Shown here: piece after piece, positions 1-7,970 of the stretch
How the letters are laid out: the number at the start of each line of letters is the position of its first letter
How positions within the stretch are numbered: the first letter of the stretch is position 1
DNA from: Clostridia bacterium
Lineage (GTDB): Bacteria; Bacillota; Clostridia; UBA1381; UMGS1253
Assembly (NCBI GenBank): GCA_017411585.1
Contig: JAFQPV010000019.1
Location: 1-16,332 of the forward strand
Length of the DNA stretch: 16,332 nt
Direction: 5' to 3'
Notes under the pieces: generated by a model
Database searches by the model: none
What the model was told of the DNA's origin: nothing
What the model saw: the letters and a program-made list of their open reading frames with translations, nothing else
Translations under genes and position numbers: made by a program

Positions 1-478
1 CGAGCGCCTTTGCCTTTTCCATCGCCGCGCGCATTAAGCTTTCATCCGCTACACCACGCCCGTCATCACTAAAGCCGCACACATACGGTGCCATCGCCTC
101 TAAATCAGCCAGCAGCTCGCCTTTTTCGCCAACCGTAATTGCGCCGTAAGGCTTTACGGCAATGCAGGCATCCTTTTCAATAATATCAAGCTGTAATTTC
201 AAATGCTCCATCGAGTCCGGTACCGGATTTAAGTTCGGCATACTGCACACCTGTGTGTAGCCGCCGCGTGCGCACGCCTTCGTGCCGCTTGCAATTGTTT
301 CTTTATAAGAAAAACCCGGCTCACGCAAATGTACATGGACATCGGCAAAACCGGGCAAAACAGCATATTTACTTAAATCGACACAAATACCGTCTCCTAC
401 ACTGCCATCGGAAAACACGCATCCCTTGGTTATGTCAGCATTTCCGTATAGCGGTGTGTTTACGAAACTGTATTTCAT
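1..478 (-). CDS. pyrC: Dihydroorotase, N-terminal part (runs off the window)
   Basis: This is the first 159 residues of a dihydroorotase, the zinc amidohydrolase that cyclises carbamoyl-aspartate to dihydroorotate in de novo pyrimidine synthesis (cytoplasmic). The family signature PGFADVHVHLREPG lies at residues 42-55, with metal-binding His48 and His50. It is followed by the conserved ETIASGTKACARGGYT stretch (60-75), SMPNLNPVPD (79-88) and the FSDDG motif (136-140). The 3' part lies outside the window. The ATG at 478 was chosen because GGGGGA sits 5 bases upstream of it. An in-frame ATG 30 bases further upstream (506-508) lies directly behind the terminator-like hairpin, whose 3' arm contains AGGA, so a 10-residue longer form cannot be excluded. 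The gene has its own promoter just past the stop of the upstream SLH gene. The assignment is confident; control by the leader is inference. Confidence 0.93.
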   Translation of the reverse strand, partial: MKYSFVNTPLYGNADITKGCVFSDGSVGDGICVDLSKYAVLPGFADVHVHLREPGFSYKETIASGTKACARGGYTQVCSMPNLNPVPDSMEHLKLQLDIIEKDACIAVKPYGAITVGEKGELLADLEAMAPYVCGFSDDGRGVADESLMRAAMEKAKAL

Positions 479-503
479 AGCTTCCCCCAAAAAGTAGATT
501 TTT

Positions 504-538
504 CTCATAAAAAAATCCTGCCTTACCGGCAGGATTTT
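504..538 (-). terminator. Intrinsic terminator or attenuator in the pyrC leader
   Basis: Read on the minus strand this is a perfect 11-bp hairpin, AAAATCCTGCC / GGCAGGATTTT (538-528 and 522-512) with a 5-base loop, followed by an unbroken run of seven T. It could end the SLH-gene transcript, but the strong promoter at 617-645 lies upstream of it and pyrC starts only about 30 bases after it. It therefore also sits in the pyrC leader, where it would act as an attenuator. The hairpin is certain; the regulatory role is inferred. Confidence 0.8.
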
Positions 539-616
539 ATGTCGTCATAAACACACACGCTTTCCGTATGCGATTTATTATATTGTGTCCGTCTGCCGAT
601 ACTCAGATTTTTATAA

Positions 617-645
617 ATTATATCATATCGTATCGACATTGTCAA
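617..645 (-). promoter_or_regulatory. Consensus sigma-A promoter for pyrC
   Basis: On the minus strand: TTGACA (645-640), a 17-base spacer, and TATAAT (622-617), a full match to the sigma-A consensus. It lies 3 bases beyond the SLH-gene stop codon. Transcription would start near 610 and give a leader of about 130 nt before pyrC. Confidence 0.85.
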
Positions 646-647
646 CG

Positions 648-2714
648 TTATCTCGACAGATAATTGTAAATTAAAATTGCCGCATCCCCGCGCGTCAGTG
701 CGCCGTCCGGATTGTATTTCCCTGCACCGTCACCGCGTACAACACCCATCGCATTTAAGATGCTGATATGACCGATATTTTCCGTTACATCCGCAAACGG
801 GCAAATATAAATACCTTCAAGCGAAGCCACCTCATTTAAACCAAGAGCACAAATCAAATACTTTGCTGCCGCGCCACGGGTCAGCGGTGTATCATCCGCG
901 CGTTCAGCCTCCGCTATAATGCCGCTGTTGATCGCCTGACGGTACGCATATTCCAAATCCGCGCCAATCGTACCGTACCCGTTATAGAATGCACTCACCA
1001 ATAGACTGACAAACTCCGCCTGCGTAATCACATTGTCCGGCATACAGTTTTCCTCTGCAAAACGGATACCGAAACGCGCAAGCGTCTCCAGTTGCTTTTG
1101 CGCATAATGTCCCTCTATATCCGCATAGCCGTTCCATACATTTTCAGCGTATGGCTCGTTAGAATAGCTTTGCAAAAGCTTGCCCGTAAACGGTTCAATC
1201 ACCATCGGCTTTGTTTCATCGAGAACGTATACCGCAAAAACCTCCGCACTGCCATCCTTTTTGTAGCGCGCCATATAATGTGGCGTATACGCTGCCTGTG
1301 CAAACAACTTTTCCGCTGCCTGCATCGGCGTAAGTACGCCTTCGACCGACGGAAACTTCGCATCGGTATAGGTCAGGTTATAGCTCGTTACCTTGCCGCT
1401 CTCCGGATGTACGGTTATCGAAATGTTGTCCTGCGCAAACAATGTATCATTAACATAACGCAGATAACGCACACCGTAGTCGGAGCCATAGTCTTCATCA
1501 AGCTTATATTCCCCAAACACCACGCCCGAAAGTGTCTCCGCCGCTTTCTTTGCAGCAGCGGCCGTGCTTTCGTATTTTTTATCCGCCGCAAAATCGCGGT
1601 ATGTGTTAAAGCTCTTCAATGCACCGGTTTTCGCGTCCGCCGCAATGCGCACGCTCGCATACTTTTCAGCGTTATTTTCCAATCGGTAATTATAGGTAAA
1701 GGTGTCGGAATAAATATCCTTTGTGCGCGTCGTGCTGATAAGAGAGCTGTCTTCCGGCACATCCAGAAGCTTATTTTCCAAAATCGTTTTCAGCACCGCA
1801 TTGCTGTCCAAAAGTCCTTCTATTTTCTCAAGTTCTTCCTGTTCTGCCGGGCTGAAGCCGACATCCTCCATAGCCTCATTCTTGTTTTCCGAATCCGAAG
1901 CGCTGCCACCGGCTAACCATTTGTCTTCTTCTGCATATTCACTACGCATATCAAGCACCTCGCCGGTTGTCGCACTAATATACATATACGGTTCCGCCGC
2001 CGGAACATACGCCGGATATATTATGCGCTCTCTGTCCTTATACTGCGCTTTGTACACCAGCTGCATCCCAAGCTTTTCAGCATATGCCTTCTGCGCTGTC
2101 TCCCCAGCAATCCAGGAAGATTCCTTTGTCGGTACTTGCAAAGTCTCATCATAGTTTATGTAAAAGCTTTCAACTACATCTGCTTTTGCATTCACGCGCA
2201 AGCTTCCCGTCTGTCCGTAAAATGGTGTGCCATTTTCCACACGCGACACCGTAAAAGAATAGCCCGTATCGTAAAGACTCTCTACCTCTGAACGCAAGGA
2301 AAGCACCAGCACATCCGCAAGCTGCGGATTGAGCTTGTCCATAAGCACCTTTGCCTTCTCCATTGCAGCACTTGCCGTCATTTTATGTACGTTCGGCTTC
2401 TCGCTTCTGCGCTCGGCTGTCGAATCATAAGCATAATAATCCGTAATCACACCACCCGAGGTGCATGTCACAGACAGAGAAGCATAGCTATCCTCCTGTT
2501 CCGTTGCCCACTCAAAATGATAAGTCGTTACACCATTTTTTGCCGTGCGGCTATTTGAATCAAAATGCTCAAACCGCGCGGTGTCTCCGATTCTTTCGCG
2601 CACAAGCGCAAGCACTTGCGCCTGCTCTGTTTGTGCATCTGCCAGTACCCCAATCGGCAACAAATAAAGCAGCATCAACGCCGCCAAACAAAAACTAAAT
2701 ACTTTTCGTTTCAT
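648..2714 (-). CDS. Secreted YcdB/PepSY-like repeat protein with C-terminal SLH domains
   Basis: A 688-residue surface protein. A signal peptide is visible (MKRKVF, hydrophobic core to about residue 24, cleavage near VLA). The body contains duplicated segments like the PepSY-type modules of Bacillus YcdB/YcdC: residues ~110-260 and ~385-515 each have an alpha-helical MEKA/PMQAAEKL-type stretch, then a beta region ending in PxTGK/ATTGEV. Between them is an acidic, Glu/Lys-rich stretch (~270-320). Residues ~528-688 form three SLH modules, the first degenerate and the last ending in LTRGDAAILIYNYL, which would tether the protein to wall polysaccharide. The ATG at 2714 is used because AAAGGAGAG lies 5 bases upstream; an in-frame start 87 bases further upstream would place a non-signal extension before the signal peptide. 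PepSY-type domains are often thought to modulate peptidases; the function here is unknown. Confidence 0.85.
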   Translation of the reverse strand: MKRKVFSFCLAALMLLYLLPIGVLADAQTEQAQVLALVRERIGDTARFEHFDSNSRTAKNGVTTYHFEWATEQEDSYASLSVTCTSGGVITDYYAYDSTAERRSEKPNVHKMTASAAMEKAKVLMDKLNPQLADVLVLSLRSEVESLYDTGYSFTVSRVENGTPFYGQTGSLRVNAKADVVESFYINYDETLQVPTKESSWIAGETAQKAYAEKLGMQLVYKAQYKDRERIIYPAYVPAAEPYMYISATTGEVLDMRSEYAEEDKWLAGGSASDSENKNEAMEDVGFSPAEQEELEKIEGLLDSNAVLKTILENKLLDVPEDSSLISTTRTKDIYSDTFTYNYRLENNAEKYASVRIAADAKTGALKSFNTYRDFAADKKYESTAAAAKKAAETLSGVVFGEYKLDEDYGSDYGVRYLRYVNDTLFAQDNISITVHPESGKVTSYNLTYTDAKFPSVEGVLTPMQAAEKLFAQAAYTPHYMARYKKDGSAEVFAVYVLDETKPMVIEPFTGKLLQSYSNEPYAENVWNGYADIEGHYAQKQLETLARFGIRFAEENCMPDNVITQAEFVSLLVSAFYNGYGTIGADLEYAYRQAINSGIIAEAERADDTPLTRGAAAKYLICALGLNEVASLEGIYICPFADVTENIGHISILNAMGVVRGDGAGKYNPDGALTRGDAAILIYNYLSR

Positions 2715-2739
2715 AAAAACTCTCCTTTCCAATATATCT

Positions 2740-2768
2740 TTTATATAGAAAGACGCACTGTTTACCAA
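2740..2768 (-). promoter_or_regulatory. Probable sigma-A promoter for the YcdB/SLH gene
   Basis: On the minus strand: TTGGTA (2768-2763), a 17-base spacer, and TATAAA (2745-2740), 26 bases upstream of the chosen start codon. The -35 is imperfect (4 of 6) and the -10 is 5 of 6. No other spaced pair of this quality is seen in the AT-rich region 2715-2888. Confidence 0.55.
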
Positions 2769-2888
2769 AAAGTTCCGAAGTGTTTCTATAAATAATTTCA
2801 ATATAAATGCACGAATTCCTTCTCAATTCAAATCTTAAGCTTTTGAACATTCGCTCCCTTTTTTCTACATAATTTTTAACAGAAACAG

Positions 2889-2917
2889 TTTACAAATGTC
2901 AGCACGTAAGATATAAT
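2889..2917 (+). promoter_or_regulatory. Sigma-A promoter for the acetylesterase-like gene
   Basis: TTTACA (2889-2894), a 17-base spacer and TATAAT (2912-2917), about 49 bases before the TTG start at 2966. It is divergent from the promoter of the SLH gene, so 2715-2965 serves both directions. Confidence 0.75.
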
Positions 2918-2965
2918 GAGGTTGAAATTGAAAAATATCGCAATGAAGATATATGAGGTGACACC

Positions 2966-4618
2966 TTGAAAAAAAGATACAACTTTAAAACAAAACACAC
3001 AAAACTTTTGTCGGCAATGCTTTTATGTGTTGCTGTATTTTTCATTTGGACACTGTCCGTCGGTGCAGAGGACTTTCCGCACGCAAACGCCTCACAGTTT
3101 ACCGTGTCCGGTGCGTTTTCTGACAATATGATTCTACAGCAAAACGAGCCGGTAACCATCTGGGGCACCTCCACGCACGAAGGCGGCATTATCCACGCAA
3201 GAATAGCAGATTCCCTCGGCTACGGCGTTGTAAAGGACGGCAAATGGGAAATCACGCTTTCTGCGCGTTCCGCTTCTCCGCAAACCTTTACTATCGAGCT
3301 TTGGGGTGGCGACGAAACCGAACGTGTCAACTTTGAAAATGTACAATTCGGCGATGTGTGGTGGGTCATCGGTCAGTCCAATATTGAATACACCTTAAAC
3401 AACCTGCCAAACTGGCCTGCTCTGCGCGAAACCATCGACGGAACACACAATGTCAGCGCACTATACTTAAATAAAAATGATATTACCGATACAAAAATAC
3501 CGCTTGAAGACATTCCGAACAGAGAGCGCAGATGGAAGCATCTGACAAAGTATAGTGCACAAAACCTGTCCGCACTTGGCACATTGACTGCAATGGAGCT
3601 CACCGCGCTGACAGGAAATCAAATTCCGACAGGTTTTGTCTCCTTGGGATTTTCCGGGCGTGACTTGCTCGCATTTATGCCGGATTCACTAACCGGCAAC
3701 CGTTTCTCTGCATCGAAAAAAAGCGAGCTTTACAACAACTTTATTGCACCACTGATGAAACAGAAAATTCGTGGCATCATTTGGTATCAAGGCGAGGCAA
3801 ATGCCGCCGCACCTTACGAATATGCCGATGCAGTTTATGCCTTTATTACCTACCTGCGCGAAAACAAAGCACAGCAAAACCGCGACTTCCCGTTTTATAT
3901 CACAGAGCTTTCGCCATGTTTTTCTGCGCCGAATACAAATGCAAACTGGCAGTTTATTGATTTTGGTATGGTGCGCGCAGTCAGCGGCTCTCTGCCGTCC
4001 AGGCTTAAAAACACATACATCTGCGTATCTTCTGATACATGGAGCGACACGACCTACGCAAACAACCTGCACCCTTATAACAAAGAGCAGCTTGCAAAGC
4101 GACTGGCTTTGATGATTGTTTCCAAAGAGTATGCCCTGACAACACCGCAAGGTCTGTTTGCACCGACTTTCAAAAAAGCAAGCTACCTTGCAGAAGACAA
4201 AACCGCCGTGCGCATTGAATTTGACGTACCGATGAGCTCTATTACAACTGCGGAAGGGCAGTCGCTGCGCGGTTTTGTGCTGATGGATAAGCACAGCATT
4301 CAAATCGAAGACTACGATATACAAATCAGTAGCGAAAACAGCATAGATATCCAAGCGGACATCCCGATTTTCGGTGTTGCCTACAACTGCAGAGCCGGGG
4401 ATACGCACGATGTTACACTGACGCTCGAGAGCGCCGAGGGTGTTCCCGCCGCTGCATTCTATACCGTTTTAACAAAATTCGAGCCCGTAATGCAGCTTGG
4501 CGCATTCTCTCCGAGAACAAAACGCTTGTTCTATCTGGCTTGTGCTGCGATGCTGATTTTCATAGGCGCAGGCTTATGGTGGTTTCTGCGTAAGCGAAAA
4601 AAGTCAAAAAACCAATAA
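2966..4618 (+). CDS. Membrane-anchored sialate O-acetylesterase-like (SASA/SGNH) protein
   Basis: A 550-residue protein of the SASA branch of SGNH hydrolases, which remove O-acetyl groups from sialic acids or other glycans. Seen: an N-terminal hydrophobic signal segment (~13-33); the N-terminal motif FSDNMILQQNEPVTIWG (51-67); the nucleophile block DVWWVIGQSN (130-139, Ser138); the block GIIWYQGEAN (270-279); and the His block NNLHPYNKEQLAKRLA (366-381, His369). A C-terminal transmembrane helix (~525-542) is followed by basic RKRKKSK, so the enzyme is probably held outside the membrane. Before the catalytic His the sequence is Asn-Asn-Leu where relatives usually carry an Asp, so the acid residue may be altered or supplied elsewhere. 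The start is TTG with GAGGTG 5 bases upstream; the nearby ATG at 2953 is out of frame and closes at once. Acetylated peptidoglycan or capsule is an alternative substrate. Confidence 0.82.
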   Translation: MKKRYNFKTKHTKLLSAMLLCVAVFFIWTLSVGAEDFPHANASQFTVSGAFSDNMILQQNEPVTIWGTSTHEGGIIHARIADSLGYGVVKDGKWEITLSARSASPQTFTIELWGGDETERVNFENVQFGDVWWVIGQSNIEYTLNNLPNWPALRETIDGTHNVSALYLNKNDITDTKIPLEDIPNRERRWKHLTKYSAQNLSALGTLTAMELTALTGNQIPTGFVSLGFSGRDLLAFMPDSLTGNRFSASKKSELYNNFIAPLMKQKIRGIIWYQGEANAAAPYEYADAVYAFITYLRENKAQQNRDFPFYITELSPCFSAPNTNANWQFIDFGMVRAVSGSLPSRLKNTYICVSSDTWSDTTYANNLHPYNKEQLAKRLALMIVSKEYALTTPQGLFAPTFKKASYLAEDKTAVRIEFDVPMSSITTAEGQSLRGFVLMDKHSIQIEDYDIQISSENSIDIQADIPIFGVAYNCRAGDTHDVTLTLESAEGVPAAAFYTVLTKFEPVMQLGAFSPRTKRLFYLACAAMLIFIGAGLWWFLRKRKKSKNQ

Positions 4619-4634
4619 AAAAATATAATTTTTC

Positions 4635-4663
4635 TTGCATGTTTTGCATAAGTTTGTTAAAAT
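4635..4663 (+). promoter_or_regulatory. Probable sigma-A promoter for walR
   Basis: TTGCAT (4635-4640), a 17-base spacer and TAAAAT (4658-4663), 47 bases upstream of the walR ATG. No GC-rich terminator separates the esterase gene from this site, so read-through from the esterase is also possible. Confidence 0.65.
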
Positions 4664-4710
4664 AGAAATGTATGTTAGATTAAAGGTGTCACGAATGGGA
4701 GGCATGAATA

Positions 4711-5424
4711 ATGGATAAGCGCATTTTAATCGTAGATGACGAAATTCCGATTGCGGATATTTTAAAAATCAATCTTGAAAAAGAAGGCTATACCACGCTG
4801 GTTGCCCACGATGGTCAGACCGCGCTTGATTTGGCTCTTTCGGAAAATCCGGATGCCATTTTGCTCGACGTTATGCTACCAAAAATGGATGGCTTTGAAG
4901 TGTGCCGCAAAATTCGTGAAAACAAGATGAGCACACCGATTTTGATGCTGACTGCACGTGACGAAGAGGTAGACAAGGTGCTCGGTTTGGAACTGGGCGC
5001 AGATGACTATATCACAAAACCGTTTTCCGTGCGCGAGCTTATGGCGCGTGTAAAAGCAAATCTGCGCCGCACCGCAAACGAAAACACAGAAGCAGCACCG
5101 AGCGGCGATGCAAATACCATCAACGCAGGTCGTATCATTTTAAACCTCGACCGCTATGAAGTGCGCCGCGATGACGAAATTGTGGATTTAACTTTGCGCG
5201 AATTTGAGCTGTTAAAATTCCTGGCACTGCAACCGGACAAGGTGTTTACCCGCGAAATGCTCCTTGAAAAGGTTTGGGGCTATGAATACTATGGTGACGT
5301 GCGCACAGTCGATGTAACGATTCGCCGCTTGCGCGAAAAAATTGAAGATGACCCAAGTATGCCGAACTTTGTTTTGACCAAGCGCGGTGTGGGTTACTGC
5401 TTTAATAAAGACAATATCAAATAA
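4711..5424 (+). CDS. walR: OmpR/PhoB-family response regulator, WalR-like
   Basis: A 237-residue DNA-binding response regulator closely matching WalR (YycF), the master regulator of cell-wall metabolism in low-GC Gram-positives. The receiver domain covers ~1-118: acidic pocket Asp9/Asp10, phospho-acceptor Asp53 in LLDVMLPKMDG, and the Lys in ADDYITKPFSVRELMARVKANLRR. A linker is followed by the winged-helix domain (~135-232) with LTLREFELLKFLA, VWGYEYYGDVRTVDVTIRRL and TKRGVGYCF. GGGAGG lies 8 bases before the ATG; the ATG at 4704 is out of frame. The partner kinase follows after 70 bases containing a terminator-like hairpin. Orthology to WalR rather than another PhoB-like regulator rests on the strong similarity to recalled WalR sequences and on the adjoining WalK-type kinase. 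Confidence 0.9.
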   Translation: MDKRILIVDDEIPIADILKINLEKEGYTTLVAHDGQTALDLALSENPDAILLDVMLPKMDGFEVCRKIRENKMSTPILMLTARDEEVDKVLGLELGADDYITKPFSVRELMARVKANLRRTANENTEAAPSGDANTINAGRIILNLDRYEVRRDDEIVDLTLREFELLKFLALQPDKVFTREMLLEKVWGYEYYGDVRTVDVTIRRLREKIEDDPSMPNFVLTKRGVGYCFNKDNIK

Positions 5425-5436
5425 AAAGTCAATGGC

Positions 5437-5464
5437 ATCGGGCGCCTTTGCGCCCGATTTTTTT
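5437..5464 (+). terminator. Intrinsic terminator between walR and walK
   Basis: A perfect 9-bp GC-rich hairpin, ATCGGGCGC / GCGCCCGAT with loop CTTT, followed by seven T (5458-5464). It lies 12 bases after the walR stop and 30 bases before walK. No obvious new promoter follows it, so it probably acts as a partial terminator that lowers kinase mRNA relative to regulator mRNA. Confidence 0.85.
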
Positions 5465-5494
5465 CATTCAAAACAGAAAGGTTGGTGAAGCAGG

Positions 5495-7330
5495 TTGTTT
5501 AAAAGCTTACAATGGAAAATCATTGCAATGTTTGTATTGCTCGTTTTATCCGTTATGATTATCACAGGTACCATTTCCGTATCTTCCCTAAGCAGCTTCT
5601 ATGCGCAGCGCTTCGCCAATGATATGGATGCGGTTTTTGCTGACAGCATGGTCAAAAAAGACTTGTCAGATGCCGCCCTTGCACAAAACGCACCGGAACG
5701 CATTGCCGATATTATTGAAGCCTATGCCGATGCCGGCAGACTCGGCATTAATCAAAACCGAGATTATCACATTTTTAATGCACAAACCGGTATGTATTTA
5801 GACGGCTCTGCCGAAAATGCGGCTGATACCGTATTAAAAACAGAAAACCTGCTTGCCGCTATGAACGGAGAAGTCGGAAAAAAAGTCAATGTCTATGGTG
5901 CTTTTATGGACTATGCCTACCCGATTTATGCGGGCAATACCGTAAAATACGTGGTCTATATTACGGATAATAAAGATGAAGCTACAGACGTTATGCAAAG
6001 CCTTATTGCCGTGGTTTTTCAGTCGCTTTTGTGGGGCGTAGTAATTTCGCTCATCCTCGGTTTCTTCATTTCGCGCACCATCACAAAACCGATTGTCGAT
6101 TTAACGCGCCGCGCAGAAAAGCTTGCTTCCGGTGAAAACCCGGCAGAGGTTATGGGTAGCTTTGCAAAAAAAGCGGACGATGAAATCGGCATTCTCGCTG
6201 ATACATTTTCCTATATGTCTGACGAGCTGTACAAAACCATCTACGAAATGGACGGCGAAAAAACAAAGCTTGCCGCAATTTTAGAGAATCTGACAGATGG
6301 CGTTATCGCATTTGATACGAACGGTAAGATTCTGCATATCAATCCGGTCGCAGCCGGTCTGCTCTCCATTGCAAATCCGAATTTAGTAGACTTTGATACA
6401 TTAATGAACGATATCGGCATCAACGTAAAGCTCGGTGACATTCTGTATTTGCGCAAAAAACAGACCGTTGAGCACACGATTACACTCTACAATCATGTTA
6501 TCAAAGCATTTTTTGCAGTATTTACCCAAACCGTCGAAAAAACAACCAAGAAAATCGGCGGTATTGTGGTTGCGTTGCAGGATATTACAAATCTGCAGCG
6601 TCTTGACGATGCACGCCGCGAATTTGTTGCAAATGTTTCACACGAGCTGCGCACACCGATTACAACCATTAAATCCTACGCAGAAACTATGCTGGACGGC
6701 AAAGAGGAAGGCGATATGGAAGCGCACTTCTTATCGACAATCAATTCTGAGGCAGACCGTATGACGCGTATCATTAAGGATTTACTCACGCTTTCACAGC
6801 TTGACCACAACAAGGAATCTGCTAAGAAAACGCGTATTGATATGCGTGAGCTGCTTGAAAATGTTGTTGAAAAAATGAATCTGAGTGCGAAAAAGCAGGG
6901 GCATACACTGACTTTTGTCGCAACAACGGAGCTGCCGCCGGTCACCGCTGACCGCGACCAGTTGGAACGCGTATTGACCAACATCATTTCCAACGCAATC
7001 AAATATACCCCGGACGGCGGCATAATTGAAGTATTTGCCGGCCATTTGTATAACGAATTGTACGTCAAGGTTAAGGATAACGGTATTGGTATTCCGAAAA
7101 AGGATATCGACCGCATCTTTGAGCGTTTTTACCGCGTAGATAAAGCGCGCACACGCGCTGCCGGCGGTACCGGTCTCGGCTTAGCGATTGCAAAAGAAAT
7201 TGTCGAAGCGCACGGCGGTAAAATTAAGATCACCTCCGAACCCGGTGAAGGTACAGAAGTGATGATGACATTGCCGGCAAAACGCCGCGCACCGCGAAAG
7301 AAAAAGGAAGCGCACGGTGATGAAGCTTGA
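5495..7330 (+). CDS. walK: Sensor histidine kinase, WalK-like
   Basis: A 611-residue membrane sensor kinase, the partner of WalR. Order of parts: TM1 (~9-31), an extracellular sensor region (~32-165), TM2 (~170-192), a HAMP linker (~193-248), a PAS domain (~256-368, starting KLAAILENLTDGVIAFD), the HisKA dimerisation domain with REFVANVSHELRTPITT (phospho-acceptor His383), and the ATPase domain with the N box NIISNAIKYTP (Asn500), G1 DNGIGIP (528-534) and G2 GTGLGLA (558-564). It ends in a Lys/Arg-rich tail. The HAMP-PAS-HisKA order is that of WalK (YycG). The start is TTG, with GGTG about 7 bases upstream; the in-frame codons upstream meet a stop at 5486. Its stop overlaps the next gene by 4 bases. 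The usual walH/walI genes do not follow. Confidence 0.9.
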   Translation: MFKSLQWKIIAMFVLLVLSVMIITGTISVSSLSSFYAQRFANDMDAVFADSMVKKDLSDAALAQNAPERIADIIEAYADAGRLGINQNRDYHIFNAQTGMYLDGSAENAADTVLKTENLLAAMNGEVGKKVNVYGAFMDYAYPIYAGNTVKYVVYITDNKDEATDVMQSLIAVVFQSLLWGVVISLILGFFISRTITKPIVDLTRRAEKLASGENPAEVMGSFAKKADDEIGILADTFSYMSDELYKTIYEMDGEKTKLAAILENLTDGVIAFDTNGKILHINPVAAGLLSIANPNLVDFDTLMNDIGINVKLGDILYLRKKQTVEHTITLYNHVIKAFFAVFTQTVEKTTKKIGGIVVALQDITNLQRLDDARREFVANVSHELRTPITTIKSYAETMLDGKEEGDMEAHFLSTINSEADRMTRIIKDLLTLSQLDHNKESAKKTRIDMRELLENVVEKMNLSAKKQGHTLTFVATTELPPVTADRDQLERVLTNIISNAIKYTPDGGIIEVFAGHLYNELYVKVKDNGIGIPKKDIDRIFERFYRVDKARTRAAGGTGLGLAIAKEIVEAHGGKIKITSEPGEGTEVMMTLPAKRRAPRKKKEAHGDEA

Positions 7331-7947
7331 TCAAAATTAAAGAAACCATCGTCGTCGAGGGCGTGTACGACAAAATCCGCTTGGAAAGCGCCGTCGAGGC
7401 CATTATCGTTGTAACCAACGGATTTTCCATTTTTAAAGACAAAGAAAAATGTGCCTTTTTGCGACAAATGGCAGAGAAAACCGGCTTGATTGTACTCACG
7501 GATTCCGATGCCGCCGGCTTTGCAATCCGCAATTTTGTAAAGCAGGGTATTGCCAAGGACAAAATCAAGCACGCATACATCCCGGATATTTTCGGCAAGG
7601 AGAAAAGAAAACCTACGCCCTCCAAGGAAGGCAAGCTCGGCGTAGAGGGTATTGATACTGCTATTTTATCCAATGCCTTACGAAAGGCAGGCGCTACGAT
7701 TTGCGATGAAGCCACAAACGCTATGCAAATCAACGACCCCATCACACGCATGGATTTGTATAACGACGGATTTACCGGCGGCGCACGAAGCGCAGGAAGG
7801 CGCAGACAGTTGCTTACAAAGCTTGGTCTGCCGCAGCGCATGTCCACAAATCTTTTGTGTGATGTCATTAATCATGTTACGACAAAAGATATCTACCGCG
7901 ACATTGTTGAAAAAATATATAATGAAGAAAAAAACAATAAAACTTAA
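7327..7947 (+). CDS. rnmV: RNase M5-like Toprim protein (DUF4093-type)
   Basis: A 206-residue protein like ribonuclease M5, which matures 5S rRNA in Gram-positives. An N-terminal Toprim domain is clear: IVVEG with Glu11, and TDSDAAG with Asp59 and Asp61 for metal binding. This is followed by the family region HAYIPDIFG, a basic KEKRKPTPSKEGK stretch, and GVEGID (105-110). The C-terminal part (~130-200, LYNDGFTGGARSAGRRRQLLTKLGLP) matches the extension I associate with DUF4093 in clostridial M5-like proteins. The TTG start overlaps the walK stop (TTGA), so translation is probably coupled; GGTGATG precedes it inside walK. No 5S rRNA gene is present in the window. An alternative is a related Toprim nuclease with another substrate. 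Confidence 0.8.
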   Translation: MIKIKETIVVEGVYDKIRLESAVEAIIVVTNGFSIFKDKEKCAFLRQMAEKTGLIVLTDSDAAGFAIRNFVKQGIAKDKIKHAYIPDIFGKEKRKPTPSKEGKLGVEGIDTAILSNALRKAGATICDEATNAMQINDPITRMDLYNDGFTGGARSAGRRRQLLTKLGLPQRMSTNLLCDVINHVTTKDIYRDIVEKIYNEEKNNKT

Positions 7948-7970
7948 AGAAACTAGAAGGGGGTTTTTTT

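Noticed and set aside
1092..1916. Long plus-strand open frame (274 codons) opposite the YcdB/SLH gene
   Set aside because: Its translation is rich in Arg, Cys and His without domain motifs and it lies entirely antisense to a well-supported gene with signal peptide and SLH modules.
2866..2896. Two WalR-like half sites (TGTAAA and TGTTAA on the minus strand) upstream of the esterase gene
   Set aside because: The known WalR box has two half sites 5 bases apart; here the gap is 7, and the sequence is AT-rich, so chance is likely.
3689..4408. Minus-strand open frame (239 codons) inside the acetylesterase gene
   Set aside because: Antisense shadow: no ribosome site, no recognisable motifs, low-complexity composition, and the plus-strand reading has catalytic motifs throughout.
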